DNA of 64,000 nt from Rhodoblastus sp. (GCF_019449565.1 NZ_JAGRPM010000027.1:124001-188000); one strand, 5' to 3'; positions 24,569 through 33,885 are shown, numbered from the stretch's first letter. Program-made: numbers and translations. Notes: generated by a model from the letters alone, not told the origin.

Positions 24569-25153
24569 ATGAGCAAGCCGTCGATCGAGCGTTATGACGC
24601 TGTCGCCGTCGTCCTGCATTGGGCGATGGCGATCGGAATTTTCGCCCTGATCGGCGTCGGCTTAGCGATGAAGCACGCGGATCTGCCCAAAATGCGCGTG
24701 TTTCAGCTCTTTCAGCTGCATAAATCCATTGGCGTCCTGATCCTGTTGCTGGCTGTCCTGCGGCTGGCGTGGCGGCTCACGCATCGCGCGCCGCCGCTGC
24801 CCGAGACGATGCCGGCGCTGGAGCGGAAGGCCGCCCATGCCGGGCATGTCCTGCTCTATCTCTTCCTCTTCGTGCTGCCGCTGAGCGGCTGGGCCTATGC
24901 ATCATCCTCGCCGTTGAACATTCCAACTGTCCTGTTCGGGCTCGTGCACTGGCCGCATATTCCTTTCCTGGCAGATCTGGCCGATAAGGCGCCCGTCGCG
25001 GCGGCGTTCAAGCTTGTGCATGACTACGGCGCTTACGCATTCATCGCCGTTCTCGCGATCCATATCGGCGCGGCTTTGCGGCACGCGTTCAAGGGCGATG
25101 TGCCTCTGTCCCGCATGTCATTGTCCGGCGGCCGCCAGGAGTCTTCCAAATGA
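24569..25153 (+). CDS. cytochrome b561 family protein
   Basis: A 194-residue di-heme inner-membrane cytochrome with four transmembrane helices. Four helix-located histidines suit heme ligation: LHWAMAIGIF in helix 1, LHKSIGVLIL in helix 2, VHDYGAYAF and IHIGAALRH in helices 3-4. Its start directly follows the first YceI stop, and its own stop overlaps the second YceI start (ATGA). The YceI-b561-YceI arrangement is a recurrent bacterial unit in which the cytochrome probably passes quinol electrons to a periplasmic acceptor; the exact role is not known. Confidence 0.92.
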   Translation: MSKPSIERYDAVAVVLHWAMAIGIFALIGVGLAMKHADLPKMRVFQLFQLHKSIGVLILLLAVLRLAWRLTHRAPPLPETMPALERKAAHAGHVLLYLFLFVLPLSGWAYASSSPLNIPTVLFGLVHWPHIPFLADLADKAPVAAAFKLVHDYGAYAFIAVLAIHIGAALRHAFKGDVPLSRMSLSGGRQESSK

Positions 25154-25701
25154 AATTCTCCGCCGCTTTCGCGGCCTTCGTTCTGGCGGCATCCGCCGCT
25201 GATGCGGCGGATTGGAAGGTTGCGCCCGGCGAAAGCGCGCTGACTTTCTCGGGGACGCAGACCGGCGAGAAATTCGCCGCCAAGTTCAGCCGCTTCGACG
25301 CGCAAATCGTGCTCGACCCGGACAAGCTCGACGAGGCCAAGATCGTGGTGACCGTAGATATCGCCAGCGCCGTTACCGGAGACAAGCAGCGCGACGCGGC
25401 GATGCCGTCGAAGGAATGGTTCGACGCGGCGCGCTTTCCGCAGGCGCGGTTCGAGTCCCGCAAGGTGAGCCGGGCGGCCAACGGCTATGAGGCGCTGGGC
25501 GACCTGACCCTACATGGCGTGACAAAGGAAATTCGTCTGCCCTTCACGCTGGCGATCGACGGGCGCAAGGCTCAGGCGAAAGGCCATGTCGATCTGAAGC
25601 GCGATGTCTTCGGCGTGGGGCAAGGGGAATGGGCGACCGGGGAATGGGTCGCCCTGGAGGTCGGCGTGGATTTCGACCTGAAGGCTGAAAGGGCGGATTA
25701 A
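25150..25701 (+). CDS. YceI-family periplasmic protein (second copy)
   Basis: A 183-residue secreted YceI protein with a short signal peptide (MKFSAAFAAFVLAASAADA). It shares with the first copy the segments WKVAPGESALTFSGTQTGEK, EWFDAARFPQARFESRKV and LGDLTLHGVTKEIRLP, but it is diverged and ends FGVGQGEWATGEWVALEV. The ATG overlaps the cytochrome b561 stop. The gene ends only 14 bases from the convergent bacterioferritin gene, with no visible terminator between. Confidence 0.92.
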   Translation: MKFSAAFAAFVLAASAADAADWKVAPGESALTFSGTQTGEKFAAKFSRFDAQIVLDPDKLDEAKIVVTVDIASAVTGDKQRDAAMPSKEWFDAARFPQARFESRKVSRAANGYEALGDLTLHGVTKEIRLPFTLAIDGRKAQAKGHVDLKRDVFGVGQGEWATGEWVALEVGVDFDLKAERAD

Positions 25702-25715
25702 ATCCGCCCCTTGCT

Positions 25716-26195
25716 TTACGACGACAATTCGCCGATGTGCTTCTGAGCGTAAAGCTGAACGCCAATCTGGCTGATCAGTTCGAGCTGGGTTTCGAGGAAG
25801 TCGATATGCTCTTCCTCGTCATGGGCCAGCTGCTCGAACAGGTTTTGCGTCACGCGGTCGTTGACTGACAGGCAATAGGCGGCCGCTTCGAGGTAAAGCG
25901 CGCGGGCTTCGAGCTCGGCGGCGAGATCGGCTTCGATGATCTCTTTGATATTTTCCCCGATCCGCAGGCCGTTCAGCTCCTGCATGTTGGGAAAGCCTTC
26001 AAGGAACAGGATGCGCGCCGTGACCTTGTCGGCATGCTCCATCTCTTCAATGGATTCCTTGCGCCACTTCTTGGCGAGCTCCTTGTAGCCCCAATTGTCG
26101 AGGATACGGAAATGCAGCCAATATTGGTTGATGGCGGTGAGCTCGCTGCGCAGGGCTTTGTTGAGATATTCGATTACCTTTGCGTCGCCGCGCAT
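25716..26195 (-). CDS. bfr: bacterioferritin
   Basis: A 159-residue heme-containing iron-storage protein forming 24-mers. All ferroxidase ligands are in place: Glu18, Glu51, His54, Glu94, Glu127 and His130. Met52, the axial heme ligand shared between two subunits, is also present (EEMEHADK). Residue numbering matches the family without gaps. The gene is downstream of bfd on the same strand, so storage and release are likely co-transcribed. The start ATG at 26195 has AGGAAAAG upstream. Confidence 0.97.
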   Translation of the reverse strand: MRGDAKVIEYLNKALRSELTAINQYWLHFRILDNWGYKELAKKWRKESIEEMEHADKVTARILFLEGFPNMQELNGLRIGENIKEIIEADLAAELEARALYLEAAAYCLSVNDRVTQNLFEQLAHDEEEHIDFLETQLELISQIGVQLYAQKHIGELSS

Positions 26196-26315
26196 GTTCT
26201 TTTCCTTTCGGCGTCAGGGAAAATCCCGAGCGCCAATTTATAGCAGAGCGGTCGCCGAGACGTGCTCAAATTAACGTCATGCTTACGGATTGTTCCCGGG
26301 AAAAAATCCCGGCGC

Positions 26316-26552
26316 TCATTCCGCCGCGACGGCGAATTGCTGGATGTTCGCCCGGGCCCGGACGCGGCTTTCGACCTTGCAGGACGCCTCGCGGTCGCAA
26401 AAAGACTGAATGTTCTTGACGCAGCGGCCGCATTTGGGCAGGCAACCCTTGCTTCGAAACACTTCGCGCGCACGCTCGGCGGAGGCGCCGCAAGGCTTCA
26501 CGCTGGATTTCACATCCCGATCCGAGATCTGATTGCAGGAACAGAGGATCAT
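26316..26552 (-). CDS. bfd: bacterioferritin-associated ferredoxin
   Basis: A 78-residue protein with a BFD-type [2Fe-2S] domain, which reduces the heme of bacterioferritin to mobilise iron. The four cluster cysteines are visible in the order C-x-C (residues 4 and 6, in ILCSCNQISD) and C-x2-C (CLPKCGRC). The C-terminal 20 residues are Arg/Ala-rich and extend beyond the minimal Bfd. Overlapping frames exist on both strands, but only this one has the cluster motif. It lies 120 bases upstream of bfr and 74 bases downstream of a good Irr-box candidate. Confidence 0.88.
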   Translation of the reverse strand: MILCSCNQISDRDVKSSVKPCGASAERAREVFRSKGCLPKCGRCVKNIQSFCDREASCKVESRVRARANIQQFAVAAE

Positions 26553-26625
26553 CTCACGCCCGTCGCTGACTTCGACCTAAACAGTAAACTATGTCGGCGA
26601 GATCTACGAAAGCATTTTGGCCTTT

Positions 26626-26642
26626 GTTAGATGGATTCTAAA
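26626..26642. promoter_or_regulatory. iron-control-element (Irr box) candidate upstream of bfd
   Basis: GTTAGAT-gga-TTCTAAA at 26626-26642 has the 7-3-7 layout of the Irr box (TTTAGAA-N3-TTCTAAA). The right arm is a perfect match and the left arm 5 of 7. It lies 74 bases before the bfd start. In Rhizobiales, Irr is known to control iron-storage genes through this element. No irr gene is in the window. Confidence 0.5.
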
Positions 26643-26707
26643 CTGCCGCCCGCCACGGAATAAAAATGGCCGGCCCGGAGGGGAAAATTTTCGGGCGGGC
26701 CAGAAGT

Positions 26708-28357
26708 TCAATGAAAGATCGCCAGCGCCTTGGCGAAGGTTTGCTGCACGCCCCAGGCGAGCGGCAAGCCCACCGCGAGCCAGGCCACCACGGTGCGCCA
26801 GTCGAAGGCGTCGCCGGAAATGCCATAGGCGCCAACCGGACCGGACGGAATTGCGTGCGCGGATTCGAGCTTCTCCACTTCTTTTTCGGGCATCAGCCAT
26901 TTCGGATCGACCGGCCGCACCAAAGCATTGCAGATCAGGCCGAGGACCAGGAAGCCAGCCAACACATACATGGTGACGTCATAGAGCCGGTCTGCCGGAA
27001 CGCCCGCCGCCTTGTTGAACTCGCGGATATAGTTCACGACGACAGGGCCGACGATGCCCGCCGTGGACCACGCGGTGAGCAGGCGGCCATGGATGGCGCC
27101 GACGAATTGCGTGCCGAAAATATCCGCGAGATAGGCCGGAACGGTGGCGAAGCCGCCGCCATACATCGACAGGATCACGCAGAGCGCCCCGACGAACAGT
27201 GGCTTCGATCCTATATGGGCGAAGGTGGGCACGCTGGCGTAAAGCGCGATGCCGAGCGCAAAGAAGACGAAATAGGTCGCCTTGCGCCCGAGATGGTCCG
27301 ACATTGTCGCCCAGATGAAGCGCCCGGCGATGTTGAAAAGGGAGAGCAGTCCGGCGAAGCCGGCCGCGATCACGGCGATGGCCGATTTCTGGCCCGCGTC
27401 CAGCGCGGCGAAACCCAGTTCGGGCTTGCCGATCAGCGCGCCGCCGAAAATCTCCTGCAACATGGGCGAGGCCATGCCGATCACGCCTATGCCCGCCGAG
27501 ACATTGAGGCAGAGCACGGCCCAGATCAGCCAGAATTGCGGGGTCTTCAGCGCGTCGTTGAGGTGGACATTGCCGGTCGAAACCATTTTCTTTCCGGTCG
27601 CGGGCGGGGCCCAGCCCGCCGGGCGCCAGCCGTGAGGCGGCACGCGATAGCCGAACGCGCCGGCCATCATATAGACGAAATAGAGGCCGCCGAGCACGAG
27701 GAAGGTCTGCCAGACTCCGACGGATTCCGGGGTCTTGAAATGGTTCATCAGCATTGCCGCGAGCGGAGAGCCGATCATCGCGCCGCCGCCGAAGCCCATG
27801 ATGGCCATGCCGGTCGCCATGCCACGCCGGTCGGGGAACCATTTGATCAGGGTCGAGACCGGCGAAATATAGCCAAGGCCGAGTCCGACGCCGCCGATGA
27901 TTCCTGGTCCGAGCCAGAGCAGCCAGAGCTGGTGCAGATAGACTCCGAGCGCGCCAATGACCAGGCCGCCCGACCAGCACAGGGCCGCGACAAATCCCGC
28001 CTTGCGCGGCCCAGCCCGCTCCAGCCAGCCGCCCCAGATCGCCGCCGAGGAACCGAGCAGCACGAAGAACAAGGTGTACATCCAGCCGAGATCGGCGACC
28101 TTCCAGTCGCAAGCCGTGGTGAACAGGGCCGTCATCAGGCCGGAATCGGCGGGGCAGGCGACCGGCTTGGTGATGCCGATGGACTGGCTCAGCGGCAGCC
28201 AGAACACCGAAAAACCATAGGCCATGCCGATGCAGAGATGGATCGCCAAGGCCGCCGGCGGAACCAGCCAGCGATTGAATCCGGGCTTGGCAATGGTGGC
28301 GTCACGGTCAAGAAGGCCCGGCGCCGAGGGCGCGTCGAGCCTCAGTGCATTTGTCAT
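26708..28357 (-). CDS. oxalate/formate antiporter (OFA) family MFS transporter
   Basis: A 549-residue inner-membrane transporter with 12 or more helices. OFA features are the long N-terminal half with MAYGFSVFWLPLSQSIGITK, the insertion rich in Ala and Cys before VADLGWMYTLFFVLLGSSAA, GLGYISPVSTLIKWFPDRRG, and GPVVVNYIREFNKAAG in the second half. A C-terminal cytoplasmic stretch (MPEKEVEKLESAH) is followed by one more helix. It lies 35 bases downstream of fdsD at the end of the formate dehydrogenase operon, so formate, or oxalate in exchange for formate, is the likely substrate; specificity is inference. Confidence 0.88.
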   Translation of the reverse strand: MTNALRLDAPSAPGLLDRDATIAKPGFNRWLVPPAALAIHLCIGMAYGFSVFWLPLSQSIGITKPVACPADSGLMTALFTTACDWKVADLGWMYTLFFVLLGSSAAIWGGWLERAGPRKAGFVAALCWSGGLVIGALGVYLHQLWLLWLGPGIIGGVGLGLGYISPVSTLIKWFPDRRGMATGMAIMGFGGGAMIGSPLAAMLMNHFKTPESVGVWQTFLVLGGLYFVYMMAGAFGYRVPPHGWRPAGWAPPATGKKMVSTGNVHLNDALKTPQFWLIWAVLCLNVSAGIGVIGMASPMLQEIFGGALIGKPELGFAALDAGQKSAIAVIAAGFAGLLSLFNIAGRFIWATMSDHLGRKATYFVFFALGIALYASVPTFAHIGSKPLFVGALCVILSMYGGGFATVPAYLADIFGTQFVGAIHGRLLTAWSTAGIVGPVVVNYIREFNKAAGVPADRLYDVTMYVLAGFLVLGLICNALVRPVDPKWLMPEKEVEKLESAHAIPSGPVGAYGISGDAFDWRTVVAWLAVGLPLAWGVQQTFAKALAIFH

Positions 28358-28392
28358 TAAGTCCCCCCAAGGGATTGTTCTATAGTTTGTTT

Positions 28393-28647
28393 TTACTTAA
28401 TCTTTTTTCTTCTAATCCCGCCGCGCGCGGCTTGCAGCAGGGGAGTTAGAGACTGCCCCGGAGCCTCGGCGGCGGCGAGGAAGTCCTCGCGCATTTTTGG
28501 CGTCCAGAAATGGTTGATGTGGCTCGCGATGGACTCGGCCGCCTTCTCTTGCGGATAGGCGTGGAAATAATCGGCGATTTCCTGGGCCATGCGGATCAGC
28601 TTGGCGTTGTTGTCGTCATGGGCGAAAATATGCGTTTCCTGATTCAT
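28393..28647 (-). CDS. fdsD: formate dehydrogenase delta subunit
   Basis: An 84-residue small subunit of the soluble NAD-dependent molybdenum formate dehydrogenase. The pattern AKLIRMAQEIADYFHAYPQE, SIASHINHFWTPKMREDFLA and the basic C-terminus (GGIRRKKIK) is the FdsD family. The ATG overlaps the fdhD stop as ATGA. In Rhodobacter-type enzymes FdsD helps assemble or protect the alpha subunit; the same role is likely here. Confidence 0.93.
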   Translation of the reverse strand: MNQETHIFAHDDNNAKLIRMAQEIADYFHAYPQEKAAESIASHINHFWTPKMREDFLAAAEAPGQSLTPLLQAARGGIRRKKIK

Positions 28648-29486
28648 GACGCAGCGGCCTCCGATCTAGCGCCGCCCTGAGCTTCAAGCGCGCCGGAAAA
28701 AATCATCATGCTGTCGGCGCGGGCGATCGCCGCGAGCGTCAGGCCCAGAGCCTGCGCCCGTTCGATCGCCAGCGAGGTTGGCGCCGAGATGGCGACAAGG
28801 GTGGACGCGCCAAAAATCGCGGCCTTCTCGACCATTTCAAAGGAGGCGCGGCTGGTGACGAGAATGAAGCCTTCGCGCGGCGACACGCTCTCGCGGATCA
28901 AGGCGCCGATCAATTTGTCGAGCGCATTATGGCGCCCGACATCCTCGCGCACTGCCCTGATGGCCCCGTCGCGCGAGCAGAAAGCGGCGGCGTGGACAGC
29001 GTGGGTCGCGGCGTTGAGCTTCTGATTCCGGTCAAGATTGGCCAGGGCGGCGAAAATCGCGCGCGCGGGGACAGGCGGGGCGGGGTTAAGCTTCTCAGCC
29101 TGGGGCAATTGCTCCACCGTCTCGACGCCGCACAAGCCGCAGGAGGTGCGGCCGGTCATGGCGCGGCGGCGCGCGAGATGTTCGCGGAACCGTCCCGGCG
29201 CCAGTTCGATCCCGACGGACAGGCCCTGGGCCTGCGGCGCGACCGTCACCGCGCGGATTTCGTCCGGCGAGCGGACGATTCCCTCGGTCAGGCTGAAGCC
29301 ATAGGCGAAATCCTCGGCGTCGCCGGGGCTCGCCATCATCACCGCATAGGGCGCATCGCCATAGACGAAGCTCACCGGAATTTCAGTGGCGATGGGCCGC
29401 TGCGTCGGGATCGCGAGGCCGCTCGCCGAGTCGATCCGGAGCGCCGGCGTCAAATGCGACGCGGTCGGACGGTCATTCTGCGGCAT
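28644..29486 (-). CDS. fdhD: formate dehydrogenase accessory sulfurtransferase FdhD
   Basis: FdhD transfers sulfur to the molybdenum cofactor of formate dehydrogenase. The 280-residue protein has the family start of EIPVSFVYGDAPYAVMMASP, DFAYGFSLTEGIV, the active cysteine pair CGLC in RTSCGLCGVE, and EDVGRHNALDKLIG. Its start overlaps the end of fdsA by 14 bases and its stop overlaps fdsD by four, so it is translated with the structural subunits. Confidence 0.95.
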   Translation of the reverse strand: MPQNDRPTASHLTPALRIDSASGLAIPTQRPIATEIPVSFVYGDAPYAVMMASPGDAEDFAYGFSLTEGIVRSPDEIRAVTVAPQAQGLSVGIELAPGRFREHLARRRAMTGRTSCGLCGVETVEQLPQAEKLNPAPPVPARAIFAALANLDRNQKLNAATHAVHAAAFCSRDGAIRAVREDVGRHNALDKLIGALIRESVSPREGFILVTSRASFEMVEKAAIFGASTLVAISAPTSLAIERAQALGLTLAAIARADSMMIFSGALEAQGGARSEAAAS

Positions 29487-32319
29487 CCGGGGTCGCCTCC
29501 AGGACTCTCCGCAGGCTCACATCCTCTTGGGCGTTGCGCTCCTGCCAGGAAGAGAGCGCATTGACGCGCCGCACTTCGACGGCCGTGACCTTGTATTCCG
29601 GGCAATTGGTCGCCCAGTCGGAATTGTCCGTGGTCACGACATTGGCGCCGGAGCCGGGATGGTGGAAGGTGGTATAGACCACCCCCGGTTGCATGCGTTC
29701 CGAGATCTTCGCCCGCAGCGCGGTGTCGCCGGCGCGGCTGACGATGGAGACGAGGTCGCCATCCACGATCCCGCGCTGTTCGGCGTCGAAGGGGTGGATT
29801 TCCAGCACGTCTTCCATGTGCCAGAAGCCGTTCTCGGTCCGTCTTGTCTGCGCCCCCACGTTATATTGCGACAGGATGCGCCCGGTGGTGAGAATGAGCG
29901 GAAAGCGCGGCCCGCTGCGCTCGCGGGTCGGGACATATTCCGTCAGCATGAAATGGCCCTTGCCGCCGACGAAGCGGTCGACATGCATCAGCGGCGTGCC
30001 GTAGGGCGCCGCCTCGTCGCAGGGCCATTGCACCGAGCCCATCTCGTCGAGCTTCGCATAGCTGACGCCCGCGAAGGTCGGGGTCAGGGCCGCGATCTCG
30101 TCCATGATCTCGGACGGATGCCCATAGTTCATCTCATAGCCCATGGCGTGAGCGAGTTCGATGGCGACGCGCCATTCGTCCTTGCCGCACAGCGGCGCCA
30201 TGACCTTGCGGACGCGGTTGATGCGCCGCTCGGCATTGGTGAAGGTGCCGTCTTTTTCCAGGAAGGAGCAGCCCGGCAGGAAAACATGGGCGTATTTGGC
30301 AGTCTCGTTCAGGAACAGGTCCTGTACGATCACGCAGTCCATCGCGGCGAGGCCCGATGAAATGTGCTGGGTATTGGGGTCGGACTGGGCGATGTCTTCG
30401 CCCTGTACGAAAAGGCCCCTGTAATTGCCTGCAACCGCTTCGTCGATCATGTTGGGGATGCGCAGGCCAGGCTCGTCGTCGATCTCCACGCCCCATAGGG
30501 CCTCGAAAGTCTCGCGGGTCGCATCGTCGGAAACGTGGCGATAGCCCGGCAGTTCATGCGGGAAGGAGCCCATGTCGCAGGAGCCCTGCACATTGTTCTG
30601 CCCGCGCAGCGGGTTCACGCCGGCGCCGACATGGCCGATATTCCCGGTGGCCATGGCGAGATTCGCCAGCGCCATGACGGTGGTCGAGCCCTGGCTGTGT
30701 TCGGTGACGCCGAGGCCGTAATAGATCGCGGCGTTCCTGACGCTGGCGTAAAGCCGGGCGGCGGCGCGCACGTCCTTGGCCGGCACGCCCGTATATTGCT
30801 CCATCTCCTCAGGCGAATTCTGCGCCAAAGCGATGAAACGCGCCCAGCTTTCAAACTCGTCGAGATCGCAGCGCGCGCGCACGAAGGCTTCGTTCACGAG
30901 GCCTTCGGTGACGATGACATGCGCCAGCGAATTCACCAGCGCGACATTGGTCCCCGGCTTGAGCTGGAGGTGATAATTGGCCTGCACATGAGGCGTGCGG
31001 ACGAGGTCGATGGAGCGCGGATCGGCGACAATGAGCTTCGCCCCGGCGCGTAGGCGCTTCTTCATTCGCGAGGCGAACACCGGATGGCCGTCGGTCGGAT
31101 TAGCGCCAATCACGAGCATCACGTCGGCGTCATCCACCGATGCGAAATCCTGCGTGCCGGCCGAGGTGCCGAGCGTCATCTTGAGGCCGTAGCCGGTCGG
31201 CGAATGGCAGACGCGGGCGCAGGTATCGACATTATTGTTGCGGAAGGCGGCGCGCACCAGCTTCTGCAGCACGAAGACTTCTTCATTGGTGCAGCGCGAG
31301 GAGGTGATGGCGCCGATGGACTCGCGGCCATATTGCGCCTGGATGCGCTTCAGCTCGCTTGCGGTGTAGGAAATCGCCTCTTCCCAGCTCACTTCGCGCC
31401 ACGGGTCTGTGATCCGCGCACGGATCATCGGCTTCAGCATGCGGTCCTTGTGCGTGGCGTAGCCATAAGCGAAGCGGCCCTTGACGCAGGAATGGCCTTC
31501 ATTGGCCTTGCCGGCCTTGTAGGGAACCATGCGGATCAGTTCGTCGCCGCGCATTTCGGCCTTGAACGAGCAGCCGACGCCGCAATAGGCGCAGGTGGTG
31601 ATGAGCGAATGTTCCGGCTGGCCGCGCTCTATGACGCTTTTTTCGATCAGGGTTGCGGTCGGGCAGGCCTGCACGCAGGCGCCGCAAGAGACGCATTCCG
31701 ATTCGATGAAATTGGTCGGGCCGGGCTTTACACGCGAGTCGAAGCCACGGCCCTCGATGGTCAGGGCGAAAGTGCCCTGCACTTCCTCGCAGGCGCGCAC
31801 ACATCGGTTGCAGACAATGCATTTCGACGGGTCATAGGAGAAATAGGGGTTCGATTCGTCTTTTACGTCTTGGAGATGATTCTCGCCCTGGTAGCCGTAG
31901 CGGACCTCGCGCAGGCCGACTTCGCCGGCGGCGTCCTGCAATTCGCAATTGCCATTGGCCGAGCAGGTCAGGCAATCCAGCGGATGGTCGGAGATATAAA
32001 GCTCCATCACGCCGCGCCGCAGCTTTGCGAGGCGCTCGTTCTGGGTGTGCACGACCATGCCGTTTTCAGCCGGAGTCGTGCAGGAGGCGGGCGTGCCGCG
32101 CCGTCCTTCGATCTCGACGAGGCAAAGGCGGCACGAGCCGAACGGCTCAAGATTGTCGCTGGCGCAGAGTTTTGGAATCTTCACGCCGCGCGACATGGCG
32201 GCGGCCATGACCGAGGTTCCTTCGGGAACGCTGATCTGCTCGCCGTCGATGATGAGGGTCACGGTCTTTTCAGCGACGCGGATCGGCGTGCCGAAATCGA
32301 TTTCCTGAATGAGGCTCAT
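29473..32319 (-). CDS. fdsA: NAD-dependent formate dehydrogenase, alpha subunit (molybdenum)
   Basis: The catalytic subunit oxidises formate to CO2. The 948-residue protein contains, in order: a plant-type [2Fe-2S] domain (CRLCLVEIEGRRG), a His-Cys cluster motif (HPLDCLTCSANGNC), two ferredoxin clusters (CIVCNRCVRACEE and CVSCGACVQACP), and a [4Fe-4S] near the active site (CAYCGVGC). The molybdopterin domain follows, with the Mo-ligand cysteine in ARVCHSPTGYG. All clusters are complete. A GGAG overlapping the end of fdsB serves its ATG. It is the third gene of the fdsGBA-fdhD-fdsD operon and forms a complex with FdsB and FdsG. Confidence 0.97.
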   Translation of the reverse strand: MSLIQEIDFGTPIRVAEKTVTLIIDGEQISVPEGTSVMAAAMSRGVKIPKLCASDNLEPFGSCRLCLVEIEGRRGTPASCTTPAENGMVVHTQNERLAKLRRGVMELYISDHPLDCLTCSANGNCELQDAAGEVGLREVRYGYQGENHLQDVKDESNPYFSYDPSKCIVCNRCVRACEEVQGTFALTIEGRGFDSRVKPGPTNFIESECVSCGACVQACPTATLIEKSVIERGQPEHSLITTCAYCGVGCSFKAEMRGDELIRMVPYKAGKANEGHSCVKGRFAYGYATHKDRMLKPMIRARITDPWREVSWEEAISYTASELKRIQAQYGRESIGAITSSRCTNEEVFVLQKLVRAAFRNNNVDTCARVCHSPTGYGLKMTLGTSAGTQDFASVDDADVMLVIGANPTDGHPVFASRMKKRLRAGAKLIVADPRSIDLVRTPHVQANYHLQLKPGTNVALVNSLAHVIVTEGLVNEAFVRARCDLDEFESWARFIALAQNSPEEMEQYTGVPAKDVRAAARLYASVRNAAIYYGLGVTEHSQGSTTVMALANLAMATGNIGHVGAGVNPLRGQNNVQGSCDMGSFPHELPGYRHVSDDATRETFEALWGVEIDDEPGLRIPNMIDEAVAGNYRGLFVQGEDIAQSDPNTQHISSGLAAMDCVIVQDLFLNETAKYAHVFLPGCSFLEKDGTFTNAERRINRVRKVMAPLCGKDEWRVAIELAHAMGYEMNYGHPSEIMDEIAALTPTFAGVSYAKLDEMGSVQWPCDEAAPYGTPLMHVDRFVGGKGHFMLTEYVPTRERSGPRFPLILTTGRILSQYNVGAQTRRTENGFWHMEDVLEIHPFDAEQRGIVDGDLVSIVSRAGDTALRAKISERMQPGVVYTTFHHPGSGANVVTTDNSDWATNCPEYKVTAVEVRRVNALSSWQERNAQEDVSLRRVLEATPDAAE

Positions 32320-32328
32320 AAGGCGCTC

Positions 32329-33885
32329 CTATTCGGCCGCGGTCTTGCGCTCGGCCGGGACGAAATCCTCGGGGAAGCGGTCGATGGCCGACAGCACTGG
32401 CATGGGGGTGAGACCGCCGTGGGCGCAGAGCGAGCCGGCGGTCATGACGTCGCAGAGGTCGCGCACGATGGCGATATTGGCCTCGACATTGGTTCCGGCG
32501 ATGATCTTGGCGACGGTTTCCTCGCCGCGGGTCGCCCCGATGCGGCAGGGCGTGCATTTGCCGCAGCTTTCCTTGGCGCAGAAATGGAAGGCGAAGCGCG
32601 CCATTTTGGCCATGTCGACGGTGTCGTCGAACACCACGATCCCGCCATGTCCGAGCATGGCGCGGTTGGCGGCCAGGGTCTCGTAATCCATGGGCAGGTC
32701 GAGTTCTTTTTCGGTGATATAGGCGCCGAGCGGGCCTCCCACCTGAACGGCGCGAATCGGGCGTCCGCTAGCGGTTCCGCCGCCGAAACCCTCGATGATT
32801 TCTCGCAGGCTGACGCCGAACGCCAGTTCGATCAATCCGCCGTGCAAGACATTGCCGCCGAGCTGGACGGGCAGGGTGCCGCGCGAGCGGCCCATGCCGA
32901 AATCGGCGTAACTCTTCCCGCCTTCCGCCAAAATATAGGGGACGGCGGCGAGGGTCAGCACATTATTGATGAGCGTGGGCTTGCCAAACAGTCCGGACAG
33001 CGCCGGCAGAGGCGGCTTGGCGCGAACGATGCCGCGCTTGCCTTCGAGGCTCTCCAGCAGCGACGTCTCCTCGCCACAAATATAGGCCCCGGCGCCGATC
33101 CGCAGTTCGAGATCGAAGGGCTTGCCGCGCCCGAAGGCGTCGCGGCCGATCCAGCCGGCCTGTTTGGCGCTGTTGAGCGCGCTTTCCATGGCGGTCGCCG
33201 CGTGGGGATATTCCGAGCGAAGATAGATGAAGCCCTTGGTCGCGCCGACGGCATAAGCCGCGATCGCCATGCCCTCGATGAGCATGAAGGGATCGCCTTC
33301 GAAAATCATGCGGTCGGCAAAGGTGCCGCTATCGCCTTCGTCGGCGTTGCAAACGACATATTTGCGGTCGGCGGCTGCGTCGTGGACGGTCTTCCATTTG
33401 ATGCCGGCCGGGAAGCCAGCCCCGCCACGCCCACGCAGGCCGGACAAGCGAACTTGCTCGACCACGTCTGCGGGCGTCATGGCCAGCGCGGCCTTGAGGC
33501 CCTTGAGGCCACCATGGGCGCAATAATCGGCGAGCGAAAGCGGGTCTATGACGCCGATGCGCTCAAAGGTAAGGCGCTGTTGGCGCTTCATCCAGTCGAG
33601 CTGGTCCGTCGGGCCGAGGCGCAAAGCATGGTCGCCGCCCTGGAGCGCGCCGGCCTCCAGCAAGGAGGCGACGTCGCGCGCCGAAACCGGGCCATAGGCG
33701 ATGCGGCCCTGGTCCGTCTCGACTTCGACCAGTGGCTCAAGCCACATCATGCCGCGCGAGCCGTTGCGGACGATCTCGACCGTTTGCCCGCGCGTGGCGG
33801 CCTCGCGCCGAAAGGCTTCGGCAACGGCCTCGGCGCCTACCGAAAGCGCGGCGGCGTCGCGGGGAATATAGACCCGAATGCTCAT
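32329..33885 (-). CDS. fdsB: NAD-dependent formate dehydrogenase, beta subunit (FMN, NAD)
   Basis: A 518-residue NuoF-like diaphorase subunit. The first 110 residues resemble a thioredoxin-like domain. The FMN/NADH region is clear: LRGRGGAGFPAGIKW, CNADEGDSGTFADR and GAGAYICGEETSLLESLEG. The [4Fe-4S] motif is ESCGKCTPCRIG with a later distant cysteine. The ATG at 33885 overlaps the fdsG stop as ATGA; a longer frame upstream is only a shadow of fdsG. It passes electrons from FdsA clusters to NAD+. Confidence 0.97.
   Translation of the reverse strand: MSIRVYIPRDAAALSVGAEAVAEAFRREAATRGQTVEIVRNGSRGMMWLEPLVEVETDQGRIAYGPVSARDVASLLEAGALQGGDHALRLGPTDQLDWMKRQQRLTFERIGVIDPLSLADYCAHGGLKGLKAALAMTPADVVEQVRLSGLRGRGGAGFPAGIKWKTVHDAAADRKYVVCNADEGDSGTFADRMIFEGDPFMLIEGMAIAAYAVGATKGFIYLRSEYPHAATAMESALNSAKQAGWIGRDAFGRGKPFDLELRIGAGAYICGEETSLLESLEGKRGIVRAKPPLPALSGLFGKPTLINNVLTLAAVPYILAEGGKSYADFGMGRSRGTLPVQLGGNVLHGGLIELAFGVSLREIIEGFGGGTASGRPIRAVQVGGPLGAYITEKELDLPMDYETLAANRAMLGHGGIVVFDDTVDMAKMARFAFHFCAKESCGKCTPCRIGATRGEETVAKIIAGTNVEANIAIVRDLCDVMTAGSLCAHGGLTPMPVLSAIDRFPEDFVPAERKTAAE

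Noticed and set aside
26666..28360. 564-codon plus-strand frame opposite the OFA transporter
   Set aside because: The minus-strand protein has the transporter helices and family motifs; the plus-strand product is charged and low-complexity.
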